Assembly: GCA_003545705.1 (NCBI GenBank)
Contig: QVLQ01000031.1
Location: 124,001 to 188,000, forward strand
DNA: 64,000 nt
DNA from: Acidomyces sp. 'richmondensis'
Taxonomy: Eukaryota; Ascomycota; Dothideomycetes; Mycosphaerellales; Teratosphaeriaceae
Direction: 5' to 3'
The translations under genes and the position numbers were made by a program. The notes under the pieces were generated by a model, which worked only from the letters and a program-made list of their open reading frames with translations, did no database searches and had not been told where the DNA came from. Position 1 is the stretch's first letter. Every line of letters starts with the position of its first letter. Below, piece by piece: positions 1-11,852 of the stretch.

Positions 1-36
1 TGCTCTTCTATGCCTAGGCTAGTGTCTGGTGTTCAG

Positions 37-197
37 CTAAATTTCCCCGAGATCTTACTAAAATTGTTAGATCTTCTTTCGGACAATCAACTCGTTTAAT
101 TAATCTCTCTATCCGACATATAAAGTCTGGAGAAGGTTCGCACTTAGATTTACCCCGATATCCTGTGAAGGGTGAAAATCGCCAGCCTACTACTTAA
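37..197 (+). CDS. Possible terminal exon of a gene entering from the left (partial)
   Basis: After a TTCAG acceptor at about 32-36 a frame stays open for 53 codons and stops with TAA at 195-197. It would encode a basic, Ser/Thr-containing tail that includes DLTKIVRSSF and LDLPRYPVKG. I do not recognise it. It could equally be a chance frame, because the rest of the left end is AT-rich and shows no other support. The upstream part would lie outside the window. Confidence 0.22.
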
Positions 198-2366
198 CCA
201 ATTGTTATGGATCTGGGGAACGCATTTACCAAGGAACCTTCCTTTGCCTTTATGCGGCAATTTGTGCGCCACCGGTGCCTGCGCGCCATCTGAGCCGCTT
301 TATTTCGCCAGCCTCATAAAGAAGACAAGGTGATCAGAGAACTTGCGAAAGCATGCGTATTGGCTTGAAAATACAGGTTGAATTGAAAAATTCTTATCAC
401 CCATCACTGAGGCCTATGTCACAATGCTTTTGCTAGATCCTCCAGCACAATATGACATTTGACTTGAAGCTCGATATAGTCTTCCTCATAAGCCCCCATA
501 TTCCTAAATATGCTTTTTTAGAAACTGGTGTGTTCTGTTCGCTTTCCCTAATCTGCTTTCCTCTTTGATCAAAGTCCAACAAAAATCACACTGAAACCCC
601 AAAATGGATCCTTTGAATAACAAATTCCATGGTAGGGATCTAAGTTTGGCTCCGGAGATGAAAGATAAAAGGTCACCACAACCGCCGCTAGGAGCTCCAA
701 ATCTGGTACAGACGTTGATTGTAGTCCTACATAAGACTGGTGAGATGGGATGATTATCTGGATCGAGTTTAATAATGCGCCGAGGAGTTGCTACATCAAG
801 ATAATTTTTTGTAAATTAGGTTGGCGTTCGACGTAGCTTTGTGATCTCAAAAAGTTTCTCACAGAGCACATAAGTTCCGACCCAGCTTTCTTACAACTTA
901 CTGCATGATGATCATGAACCCCAGATACAACTGCAACGTTGGATCCTTCAGTTGGTCTTGGAATGGAACTCGTCGTACTTATCTGTAACTTGTCTAATAC
1001 ACCGGTCACGGCAAGGAAACGAAGGTCTAGTGATATCTGGATGAGTTCAATGGCGTTGGTGATCTTAGGGATCCGACCCTGACCTTATATAATAAAGATT
1101 TCATCACTACTATTTCGCCTTTGACGCCTACCGCCTTTGAACCGCTCGAAACTGGAGCTCTCGGGAATGCATAAGCAGATCGTTTGAATATTTTGGACTG
1201 TTGTACCGCGGAATATCAGGAATGGCGCAAACAATGATATTCGTACCGAGGGGGTTTTGGCTGCGAAAATCAGAAAGATGCCAACGGAATTTCCGAACCC
1301 TCGGTCGTTCACTCTTATAATATAAGTACCTCATAAAAGATTTGGAAGCTCAGCTGGAGAAGCCGAGCGGCATACTATTCACAACTTTTGAAGTAAAGCG
1401 TATTGCCATGTTGCTCCGCAAGAATCTATCATCATGATTGTTTTTCCTTCAACCGGGAAAGATTCATGGGCACATACAAAAGACTCTTTTACAAATCCAG
1501 CCGACATCAAACCAGGCTTCGTCTGAGTTTCTAGAATCACCAACCATCACGCGAGATGAATGCCGTCAAACGGTGCGGTATTATTTTTTTTTATTTTTTA
1601 TTTTTTATTTTTTATTTTTTTATTTTTTTTTTAAAAAAAAGGCCCTCAGAGAGGAACAAGTAGAGAAACTGGCGGTAGTGTTGTCACAATCTGCAACAAA
1701 CATAGGCCTTGTAATTAACCATATCGATTGGCTCGACCTTGGAGAAAGGCAAAGACAGTGCTAATATTGCGGATCCATGGTGTCTGGGGAGACTAATTGT
1801 ATATTGCCAACATGGAAAAAGCATTTTTCTCCTAAGAATCAGAAGGGGGGGGGAAAAAAAGAGGGAAATTGAAGACCCAGACCAAGGGAGTGATCATTCA
1901 ACCACTAAAATGCAGCACATCACCTTCATAAATATCCTTGAAACGAGAAGATCTCTTGCAGATCTCCGGTCCCCTACATACTCTTCCTCTATTGAATACC
2001 AGACGCATGACCCAGGTGAAAGCAGCTTTCCAGAATATCCCCACGGTTGTCCGACATAGAGTTGGCAGCGGCAGGCAAAGATTGAAAACGCATATTGACA
2101 ATGAGCTGCGCAAATTCATTGTATGAAAAGCGTGACATGTACCGTCAGACGCTCGAGAGCGATCATCCAAACGACATGTGATCGGACCTTATGGAATGGT
2201 GGGTATCGGAATCGATGGTATAGAGATGATACAGCCTGGAATTGTGCGATTGATGGCGGTATCAAAAAAACTTATTTCACAATCTGAACTCCTTTTCGCA
2301 TACTCTCATTACTTTTCCGTTGTATTGCGAGTCGAAAACTCTCGGCTCGACCAAGCATTGACGGCG
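198..2366. other. Gene-poor AT-rich stretch
   Basis: No coherent gene was found on either strand. Short open frames on the minus strand at 791-1009 and 1085-1312 look weakly coding but join to nothing. At about 1579-1638 there is a T-rich tandem run with a roughly 7-bp (T6A) unit followed by a run of A. This run accounts for the low-complexity ORF over 1438-1764. Confidence 0.5.
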
Positions 2367-3978
2367 TCAATGAATAAAGCCATGACCCAGGGCAGCCATA
2401 CCTGTCATCCGATCCTCATCAACATCATCCGTTAACTTCCAACAAGCCATCGGGCCGGCCGGACCATACTCGTCGTAATCTTTATCGAACCAATTCCCCA
2501 AAACGCCGCGAGCAGAGCGCAGCCCGCCCACCTGAATGCCTTCAGACCGCCACCGCTCCTCGCCATGAAAGATGGAGAACATTGTCCAATGGATTTCGCC
2601 TTCGGGCGTTTGACGGACCGTGCCTGTTGCTTCGTTCAGCATCGCCTTCGCTCAAGCAAAACCGTTTTATGGACCTTAAGTTACCTCGAATACGGCTCTG
2701 TGCGTTCGGATCCCAGCCCTGAAGACTCCTCGAGGTACCACGAAAATGCACGATAGGTAACCTCTCACCCCGGAAACGACCCCAATCGAGATCATCCTCG
2801 TCATCGCTGCCAGGGGGTTCGATCCGCGTGACTCGCAGCTTCAGCTTGATCAGTACGAGGACTTAGGAAACACATGCGATCATCAGCCTGCGGTTCAAAA
2901 TACGTACAGATTCTTCGAGATTGATGATACCTTCTTCTGTGTCAATCGGAGGCCGAGGCTGATCGTCAGGGATGGGCGGGCCGAAATTGAAGGCGTACAG
3001 GTCGTTGTAATCGAGAAAGCACACGACGCGCATCCACGTCCCACTCACGCCGTACGGGTCCTGAGCATCGAGGCCCAGCGCGAGTTCACGGAGGCGGACC
3101 ATTTCGTCATCGGAATTCTTGGGCGCGACGGTAACGGAAGGCAGGCTGACGTACGAATTCGGTGTCGTGCCAACGAACGGACGATTCCAGACCCGTGGCC
3201 AGCGGCACTGTGTGCGATCGGAGCAGCGATTCAGATTGAAACCTACCACGATCATGATAGCCTCGACTTTTTCCCAATCCACGCAATGGCTGCCGTCATC
3301 CATAAAAGGTCCCCATAAGTTGGCGTCTTTGTACCCTCGAAGATCGTAAACTTTGCTGCGGGCGTATGTGTGGACGAGGTGGGGCTGCATCTGGTGACGC
3401 GTGCACATCGAAGGGAACAGATGCACATCCGGACGCTCTCGAGAGTAGGAGGCGCGAGATGGGATCTGACAGATAGGAACGCCGAAGAGACAGTGAAGCT
3501 TCGCGGAAGCTTGTCGTAACGCTGGAGTTGATGCTGCGACTTGGTCACCATTCCCTGCTCTTTCAAATAGTCCGCTTGAGCATAGAAATACGTCCAGGTT
3601 CACCGTATCAGTGAAGTATTTGCTCAATAAATGAAGATTCCGGCTGTTCTCCTGATCCGTACGAGCGTTCTCGATCAAATAACCAGCCTGCTGCGAGACG
3701 AATCCGAGGTATCCTGCTTTTCTTTCCCTGCTTCCCGACTGCAGCATCTTCTCGAGCGTGACGAGCTGATGGAGCTCTCCCTCCCAGTCGACGTCGTGAT
3801 CGGGACGTTGCGGCTCGTCATATCGTCGCATGTACAAATCTTTGTGCAGCAAGCGGTTGTTGCGCGTGTAGCTGTGCAACATCCGACATGTCTGGCTGAG
3901 GGATGAGAGGTCGGCAGGTGTTATCTCGATGAAGATGCAATGGAGGAGCTCGTGGCTGAGCTCGAGGAGCGATGACAT
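2367..3978 (-). CDS. F-box protein, three exons
   Basis: Exons 3978-2908, 2844-2685 and 2623-2367 join in frame (1071+160+257 nt) to give 495 residues. Residues 1-45 form an F-box (LSHELLHCIFIEITPADLSS, then SQTCRMLHSYTR), the Skp1-binding part of SCF ubiquitin ligases. The remainder has a Trp/Gly-rich substrate-side region of a kind seen in fungal F-box proteins, with GTSRSLQGWDPN near the second junction and EERWRSEGIQVGG in the last exon. Intron 1 (2845-2907) starts GTACGT and ends TACTGATCAAG. Intron 2 (2624-2684) starts GTAACT and ends in AACAG after a GCTGAAC branch site. A simple ORF call stops in intron 1 at 2863 and would lose the last 138 residues. The target is unknown. Confidence 0.85.
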
Positions 3979-5349
3979 GATCTGGTATGTGCGGTAGACG
4001 TATGATGGAGTACAATAGTAGACGGTGGTGCAGACGGGAGGTTTGTTTCTCGTCGGGGAGGTTGGTACTAATCATGCTATCTCCGAACCGCAATGCGTGG
4101 GGTGTATTGATTATCCCCATATGGTGCGGGGCATTAAGAGGTGAAGAGGGTGGTGCGGCGCGGGGAACCGGGTGAATGTTGGACTTCAACTTTTGATGTT
4201 ACATACACTCACTCGACATCATATATATAGTACCTAAATCAACATGATTTTATTGCCCAGTGAAACTTGCTACTCATGCACTTTCTCGTTAAATCACAGC
4301 TCTGAAGGTGTTCGTCGGCCATCGAACGAATGCTTTGACGCTCCGGATGACCTAGTGATAAGTTCTGTCTCCTAATAAATGTAAGCACTTTGATTCAAAT
4401 GTGCATCTCATCCCATATTCGCTACCCACTCCCGAACGCCGGTCTTGAGGAATCTCATTCTCAGTAGGGTCCGATGTAGATCTCTTCATCTCTTCCACTA
4501 CGCTTATGCACGGAAGGAAACGTGCCGGAAAGATGTTAAAATTGTTCCGGACAGCAACAATCAGGCTATTGGATGATCAATCGGAGAAATCGAATACTTA
4601 AGTCCAAGTCAAAAGCCATAATGTTCTCTGCGCCGAGACCTGGAGAGGGCTGTGAAATAGACAGTTGGAAGTGCAGGCAATCTGGATCAAACTCCTCTCG
4701 TTTTTTTCCTCCCTTTTACCAGAGAAGATCTCGCTGTTTTCCTGTAGAATATCATGGGTCTTGAAGTGGATTGTTGAGGGCCAGAAATAATCGGTCTAGA
4801 GGTCAGTTCAGATGAAGGTGGTTGACTAGCATGTTGCTTTGGCGATATTGAAGCTAGTCTTTTATGGTGGAATATTATGAGGACGATTCCATGGATGTTC
4901 AATGCCGGGCAAGCAATCCGTGGGGCGGAGAGCATTCATGTTTGCCGCAACGATATTTGCTCCGCCCACAAGCACGACTCAATCTACAGTCGCCTTCCCA
5001 ATGGTCCTCATCTATGACAACCAGAAGACAGCTAGACTTGTTCTCTATTGATAATTTAGCTCTGTGGGCACAGTTATATGTGTCGCTAAAGCACGGAAAA
5101 TCAAGCCAAAGGTCATCCGAGCGCTCCTATGTACGTTTCTGGGTTTAAGTTACCGAAACAAAATGCGTTGAACAGGTTATGAACAAATGGAAAGGTTAAG
5201 TGCTCACTATAACTCAACTCAACACAGTTCGGTGGATGATTTATTGAGGACCACGTCGGACCTGTGCAAACGTCTCGCCGATATGGGATAATGCCATTGC
5301 ATAGGAAGTTTCAGTCGAGGCTGTTCGTTAGATACCCTATGTTAGCATA
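3979..5349. other. Intergenic region, no gene seen
   Basis: Upstream region of the F-box gene. Short frames at 3818-4189 (-), 4573-4764 (+) and 4864-5148 (+) have no coding character that I can support. Confidence 0.5.
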
Positions 5350-5687
5350 TCAACCAGCCTTGGCCGTGGCATTGACATTGCAGACCAGCAATTCATTTTC
5401 ATCGGCTGTGCCGCTCTGGAAGTAATAGGTTCGTGGGAAGACGGGTCTGAACGTTGAAAAGACGGGCAAGAGAGTCGGAGCGATAGAGTTGATAGAAGGT
5501 GTCATTGCTGGTGGAATCAAAGAAAGTACAGAAATGAGGCGAAAATCTGGATTCAGAGTCGGAAAGATAGATCATATTTACTGCCGATTGGGACTGTGCT
5601 GTAGTTTCCGGGCCGTACTTGCTGGTTTCTATTGCCACATTTGTCCCCGACTAAATTGGCCTTCAGCTTACAAGTTAGCTTAGGCAT
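5350..5687 (-). CDS. Tentative small two-exon gene, uncharacterised
   Basis: Exons 5687-5582 and 5507-5350 (106+158 nt) join in frame to an 87-residue protein across a 74-nt intron (GTAAAT...CACCAG). The first exon encodes a Cys/Gly/Asn-rich stretch (DKCGNRNQQVRPGNYSTVP). The second ends with RTYYFQSGTADENELLVCN. Both pieces read like real protein, but there is no signal peptide at this start. A further upstream exon, or a decayed gene, is equally possible. No family is recognised. Confidence 0.3.
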
Positions 5688-6211
5688 AAATCGCACGCCT
5701 GACTACTTCATAGTGGTTGAGTCACCACGATATATCTTCCTTTGTATTTGATCGATCTATACAGATTGAAATTTTTCTGTTAGATTGTGAACTGCTGGAG
5801 GAAAAGGTAATACCGAGATCACAAGAGAGATTTGCAGTTGCCATTACTTGGGCATCAAAGTAAATATTCTGTTACAATGTTGAAGTCACTAAAGAATAGC
5901 AGCTGATATTGAAAGAGCAATTCCGTGATGCTTAGACTCGCTTATACTAGCGATATGTATACCTATGCCAAAGCTTGTCGCGTTTCGATATGATGACTCA
6001 CAGAACAGTGCCGCAGAGAGAAATTCTCTCTCGCCACAGCCATGACTTTCATCACTACCAGAAGAAGAAGAAGAAGATAGCCCCGAAGAGAATGCAGGAA
6101 CCCATCGGCAGCACATTCTTAATTGTCGCATCGTTGGACATCTCGGGACTGAAGTAAGATGATTGCCGTGCTATAATTTCATTTAGCCAGACGTCAACGA
6201 GCATTTATTGG
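5688..6211. other. Intergenic region, no gene seen
   Basis: Between the tentative small gene and the stop codon of the secreted Ser/Thr-rich gene. A small Ser-rich run (GAAGAAGAAGAAG) lies at about 6060-6076. Nothing else stands out. Confidence 0.5.
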
Positions 6212-9200
6212 TCAAACATACATGGGGAAGCCGTTTGCTGAAGCGTAGAGTTCTGAGAAGGGCTGCTCTCGGCTGGAATAGAATCTTGGGCTGAGAAGCA
6301 ATGTTAAATCTGAAACGAAATGAAGAAGAATTTTGTTGGAAAACGTACTGGAGCTAATCTGATAGCTAGACGGAGCGGACTCGTGAGGCGCAACTGTGAT
6401 GGGATAAGTCTCTTGGTCTGTAGCTGACAAATGCGACGAGATAACACTGGGGTTTACGGTCTGTGTTGTCTCTTCACCTTCGTAGGTTTGATTTGGGACA
6501 GAGGTATGAGCGTGCGTGGAAATCGTTTCAGCTGTATTTGGTTTGTACGAGAAAGAATATCTCGTTGACATCGTGCAACTCGACAGCGAACAATTTTCAG
6601 GGATAAATGATCGAGTGCGATACTCGGTGGTAATCGAAGTTGTAGTTCTCGTAGTCGTCACTCGGGTAGTTCCAGCAATATCTGAGGATGAATTAGAGTA
6701 GGTGGGGACTGATTTCATGGTGAAATTGGATGACGGAGCTCGAAACCAAGTCTGCAGTGATACAGAAGGCGAATTGGACTTTAGAGGAGCTACCGATGTC
6801 CAAATTTTTGGTGTCGATATTGTTTTGGAACAAGCTTCCGAAGTCCAATTTAAATGTGGCGGAGTTGATGAACGCTGCAGGGTTTGCGGCGCTGATGTCC
6901 AGGTGCGCGGTGGAGAAGGCGGCGGGGTGAAGTAGGTGCTCACCGCGCACAAAGTCGTCAATACAGGAATCGAAGAAGTTCTGACAATATGTGCAGGTGA
7001 TGTGCACGCTGGCTGTGATGCCGGGCAGCTCGTTATCGTGCTCCATGAAGTGGCATAAATAGTCGATGTCATATTCCTAAACTTGATTGACGACTGCTCC
7101 ATGCCGCATGTGTTGGCGACGTGTCTATGCTGGAGCAACGGACCTGTCATGCCATATGATGGGTAGATCGGGATGGTGGTTGGTGGAACGGTGTACTTTG
7201 TCATTTCAGCAAAGCGATCGAATGTAGATATCAGAGAGTATACTTACTGTCTCACACGAGGTCGTCGACCAAATTGAATTTGATGGTGTAGTCCAGCTGG
7301 TATACCACTGTGGAGAGCAGGAGCTTTGGGTGCTAATTTGGTAACCACCGCATTGTGTAGGCCACGAGCTCCAAGAGATTGGTGTGGAGCACGGCAGGGA
7401 GGAACAATGCGATATTGTGGACGTCACATAGTGAGTGGTTGTAATGTAGCTGGGTGGAACTGTGATGTAAGAAATTGGTGTGACAGTAGCGGTCGTAGTA
7501 ACCGGGTAGAAAGACGTGGACACGATATAGGTCGTGTTGCTGGGGCAAGACGGACAGGCGGTGGGTACTGTAATGAACTTAGTTTTTTGGGTTGTGATGT
7601 AGCTAATATCATGAGTAGTGAGGGTCATCTCATGGCCTGGAAGGGTAGTGTGCCAAGTTTCGGTGATTGTATGATGCGGCCCGGGCACAGTAGTCGTATG
7701 CTCGCTTACATGAGTCACCGTGATGTTTGGCCCTGGCATTACAATCGTAGTGGTCACTGGCACACGCTCTTGCTCTATCACAATTGTGGTTTTTGTGGTG
7801 GGGATGGCAAGTGTAGAATATTGGGTTTCCACGGTGGTCCAGGTAGACGTCTCATTTTCTCCTGGAATGGTAACATAACTTGTCTCAGTGGTGTGAACCG
7901 GAATAGTTTCATAAGCAGTGTACGCAGATGTTTGCGTAATCGTGACTTTTTCCTTTTCTGTAATGACGGATGTACTCGTTCTTTGCCTTCCACCAGCAAA
8001 GCGGTTTTCGGGCCGGACACTTGGCCGTACGAAAACCACATCCGTTGGCATTGCAGAGCTCGCAATAACGTATTCGGTCTCCTGCTCTTGATGAGGTGTG
8101 ACGATTGTAACTGTGTGCTCTGAAAAGGTGACCAATGAGTTGGTGGTCGAAGAAAGCTTCTCTGGGCTGAGAGCTGAATATTGCGTCTCTTGACTTGGGT
8201 TAGACGCTGTAGCCGTAGCTTTGACCTCAAAAGCTGTGTTGAGAAGCTTCTTGATTGAAGATAGCTTCTCTAGGTCTGCAGTCATAGATTTTGTCTCCTG
8301 TTCAGAGGGAGACGCCATGTTAACACTCTCCTCTGCTGAACCAGTGCTCAAAGATTTGGGAATATAATTAGGCATGAGAGATCCTAGAAGAGTGTGCATA
8401 TTTAAATGAACATTGCTTGTTGGGGAGCTTTTGGAGCTAGTTTTTGTCTTAAAGTGAGGAAATGCAGCAAAACGATTCCCCGGATGAACGGTCGGCCTCG
8501 TGATTGTCCCAGGCTTTTGCTTTCCCGGGCTCCCGTCGACAATTTGAGCCTTTCCGGATGTTGATGACTTAACAGAAGACCCGATTACGTACTCTGTCTG
8601 TTGGCTGTCTGATGGTCGAATCGATTCAGTCATAAACTCGGTTTGCGGTTTTGGCTTTCCAGCTGATAGAGACCAAATTCCCATGGCAACCTCTGAATAT
8701 GGTGTCTGCTTGCTTGACGCTCGAGAAGGCGTCGGCATGACCACATACTCCGTCTGCTGCTCCGACATATGTTCGATTACGTACTCTGTACTTTTCATGG
8801 TCTTCTCAGATGTTGTTGAAGGCATAGGCCGCGACTTCATCGTTGGGAGTGCCGCATTTGCATTATGGTGATTGCTAGCACACGCCCGGCAGGTTCTTAC
8901 ACGCATAACATTGCAATCGTCGTACACAACGGTGACAACTTCCGTGCCTTTGGTGTCATATTCAGTTACGGTCTTAACGTCGAGTTCATATTCGTATTCA
9001 GTGGCGATTTCGATAGCGAAGGAACCTGATTTGGTAATGGTTATGAGATCTGAAGTGCGAGGGGATTTATCAGATAAAGAAGCGGGTGCAACAGTTGTCC
9101 ATTGTGTGTGGGTCCTAGTTGCGTGAGAAACTGTCGATTTTTTTGTGCGGTCAGTTGGTGACAGGAGACGGAACTTGATGCATAATACGTACCGAGACTA

Positions 9201-9277
9201 GTTGAAGTCTTGCCAGGCGCTGCAAAAGCGAGTGTGGGTACTAGAAGCGCAACAGCTGTCAAAGTTTTGCCAGCCAT
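6212..9277 (-). CDS. Secreted Ser/Thr-rich cell-wall or adhesin-like protein
   Basis: Translation starts at 9277 with a signal peptide (MAGKTLTAVALLVPTLAFA, then A-P-G). Exon 1 is 9277-9193 and intron 1 is 9192-9131 (GTACGT...GACAG). The long second exon, 9130-7248, encodes hundreds of Ser/Thr residues with repeated TEYV(I/V/M) motifs, two copies of a RPxxxPxNRFA block and many ITV/TTT strands, as in O-glycosylated wall proteins. Near its end is a Cys-containing segment (WPTQCGGYQISTQSSC). The 3' structure is uncertain. Either a 48-nt intron (7247-7200) leads into a Ser/Thr/Pro frame open to the stop at 6212, or a 171-nt intron (7247-7077) leads into a different C3-biased frame (7076-6764) that rejoins after 6682. 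A 3n intron near 6300-6347 (GTACGT...TTTCAG) is likely. No GPI signal is obvious. Function is inferred from composition only. Confidence 0.7.
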
Positions 9278-10278
9278 CTTTCTAGACACGTAGAGTGAAA
9301 TCAGCAACGAAGATGGTAAAGAAGAGAATGAGACGGAGTGGGTTTTAACGGGGACAGGCCGAGACTTTGGGCAATACTCATCGAAATTCTTCATCTTGTG
9401 ATGTAGCCGATAGTGGGCATGCAAGCCAAGACATAGCAGTGACTTACCCTGGCCAACGAGAGCAAGAGAAGATAAGTGGCGGGAGATAAAGAAGTGCTCG
9501 TAAGAAATGCTGACAAAGAGGAATTGGGATAGTTGGATTCGCATATCAAATTTTCCATCCTAACTTCAAATATATTCATAGAATAACGAAGAAATCCCGC
9601 GGCAATACTTCTTCAAAAGATTTGAATAACGCAAAGACAATGAAGTGTGCGAGAAAAAAAAGAGAAAAAGAGAGAGAAAAAATTACGGTTTTTATACTAA
9701 GTGGAAATGGGTGAAAGGTTGTAGTTCGAATTTTTACACGAACTGGCATGATAGAAATTCCCGGTTGCATTTCGACCTCTCCACTTTCAGCAATTTCTAT
9801 AAAAAAAAAAACAAGATCAAAATAATCTGACAAACCAGATTTCGATCCCAAGATCTTGTCTATCTCACGGGACTAGTCTGTCAGATGTACTAGCTGATGT
9901 AGTTCGAATGACGTACACAACATAATGCCGGCGAGCAAGACGCTGATGAGATAGTATTGGTGAGCGAGGAATATAACAGCTGGTAATATAGCAATCACAA
10001 GATATTACAGCGAGGAGGATGAACAGGCGATTGGAATCTGTCGGCAAGGTAATATGTTGGGATGCTAGGTAATCAGAACTACATAGACGTCGAGATGTTT
10101 CACCAGGTGAAGTCCAGCGGGAGGCGCCGTCTTGGCGTTGCCCCGCGGCTCGCTCTGTTGATACTAAACAAACCCTGTATGGATCCCTCTGAAGCGCGAC
10201 TAACGTCTGCGGCGAAGTGTATTGTTACATTCTTCTGCCGGCAAGAGCACGCATATCAACTGGGAAACGAATATCAAG
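9278..10278. other. Divergent intergenic region, about 1 kb
   Basis: Shared upstream region of the wall-type gene (-) and Nuf2 (+). It holds a purine-rich GA/A tract at about 9650-9683 and an A-run at 9801-9812. No gene is seen. Confidence 0.55.
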
Positions 10279-11780
10279 ATGCCGAGCATAGACTATAATC
10301 CGCGGATGAGCATGGCGCGCACGTCGCAGCAATCAAGCCAGCAGAAGCAGCGCAAAGAAGATGACGGTGATGCCTTCATGACATTGGTGCGCGCGACTGC
10401 TCACATTTCCAATACATCATGTATACTGATCTGCGCATAGCCAGATAAAGAGATCGCAGGATGTATCAGCGATATCGGCATCAATTTCACTGTAGAAGAC
10501 TTGCGCAAGCCCAACCCCCAGCAGATCCAGAAAGTGTTCGAATGGTTCGCAGAGTTGCTCACCAACACCACGCGTGAGGTCGTTGCTCCAGCCATGCGAG
10601 CGGCGGCAGAGCAGATGTATGGTGACGATGCCGATCGTATCTTCACACCCGACACGCGCGAACTGATGGCGTTCTTCGTCACCATGCGGAAACTCCTTCT
10701 CGAGTGTGGCATCAAAGACTTCACATTCGCCGATCTATACAGACCCACGCATCCTAGATTGGTGAAAATATTCAGCTATATCATTAACTTCATTCGATTC
10801 CGCGAATCGCAAACGGATGTCATCGATGAGCATTACAACTCGTTAGAGCGGACGAAGAACATGATAGATCAGCTGTATCATGCGAACCAAGAAAAGGAGG
10901 CAACTTTAGAAGAGATGCAACAGAACAGGAAGAATGTAGAACAGGCCATCAAGGAAAAAGAAAGGCGGAGCCAAGAGTTAAAATCGCGGCTGCTGGAATT
11001 GAAGAAGGCGCAGGAGCGTGTGACTGAGAAACTCGAGCGTGTTAAGGGCGAGCAAGGGCGTTTGAAAAGTTTGCTCGAGGACAAGACTACAGCGGTTATG
11101 AACATGCGGCAAGAAGCAAACAAACTTCGCCCATATACTGAGCAATCGCCGGCCGCTCTCGAGCAGTCCCTTCGCGACCTCAGCTCAAATCTGGCTGCCG
11201 ACCGAAGCGAGATTGATCGGCTCGATAAGCGCACCCGTGCTCTGCAAATGAGCTGTGACACATTCTCGCTGCTTATATCTGATATCAACGCGCTCTTACG
11301 AGTGCTCACCGAGCTGCAGACCGAGTTACAGAAGGAAGAAGAAGAATCGAGGACGGCCATGAGAAACCGCGAGATTCTGACCGAGACAAGCAACAGCGTG
11401 CGAGAAGTGGAACGGCAGGAGAAAATGATACGAAAACAGCTTGAACAATGGCAGAGTCGGACCGAGAAGCTGAGGAGGGATGCTGAAGCGAAAGCCATAC
11501 AGGCAAAGGAGCGGATGGAAAGACTGAGAGCTGTGCATAGAGAACTTACGGCGGAACGGCGGGAAAGAGGCGAGGAGGTGGAGAAACGGAGGGTGAGGAT
11601 TGAGCAGACGGAGAAGAAGGTGAGAGAGATGTCGTTCTGCGCGATCTTCGCTGACTTCTTTTGCAGATGGCCGACTTGAAGGAGCAGATTGACCACGAGG
11701 TGCAAAGCGCAAGAGAGGAATACATGAAGATGGAAAGTCATATCCGGCTTTATATTACCGAGATGGAACAAAGCATATGA
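10279..11780 (+). CDS. NUF2: Kinetochore protein Nuf2 (Ndc80 complex)
   Basis: Exons 10279-10386, 10441-11619 and 11667-11780 join in frame to 466 residues. Nuf2 pairs with Ndc80 to form the microtubule-binding arm of the Ndc80 complex at the outer kinetochore. The N-terminal calponin-homology-like domain is visible at about residues 35-165 (PDKEIAGCISDIGINFTVED, then KPNPQQIQKVFEWF). The rest is almost entirely coiled coil, rich in Glu, Lys and Arg. Intron 1 (10387-10440) begins GTGCGC and has a TACTGAT branch site. Intron 2 (11620-11666) begins GTGAGA and ends TTTTGCAG. The length matches the family (about 450-470 aa). The frame starting at 10501 lacks the true N-terminus. Confidence 0.93.
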
Positions 11781-11852
11781 AGTTACGGAATAGAAGATCC
11801 CACGGTCCTCGAGGGCCTTCATAATCTACAAAGATGGACAGGGTCTAAATGT

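Noticed and set aside
2811..2830. GGTTCGATCC resembling a tRNA B-box
   Set aside because: No A-box or cloverleaf can be folded around it, and it lies in F-box gene exon 2.
7326..8123. 265-codon plus frame opposite the wall-type protein
   Set aside because: Cys/Arg/Gly-rich mirror of a Ser/Thr-rich exon. No start context, domain or splice support.
10878..11822. 314-codon minus frame opposite Nuf2
   Set aside because: Antisense of a coiled-coil coding region (Ser/Arg-rich mirror of Glu/Lys-rich sequence). Nuf2 is clearly the real gene.
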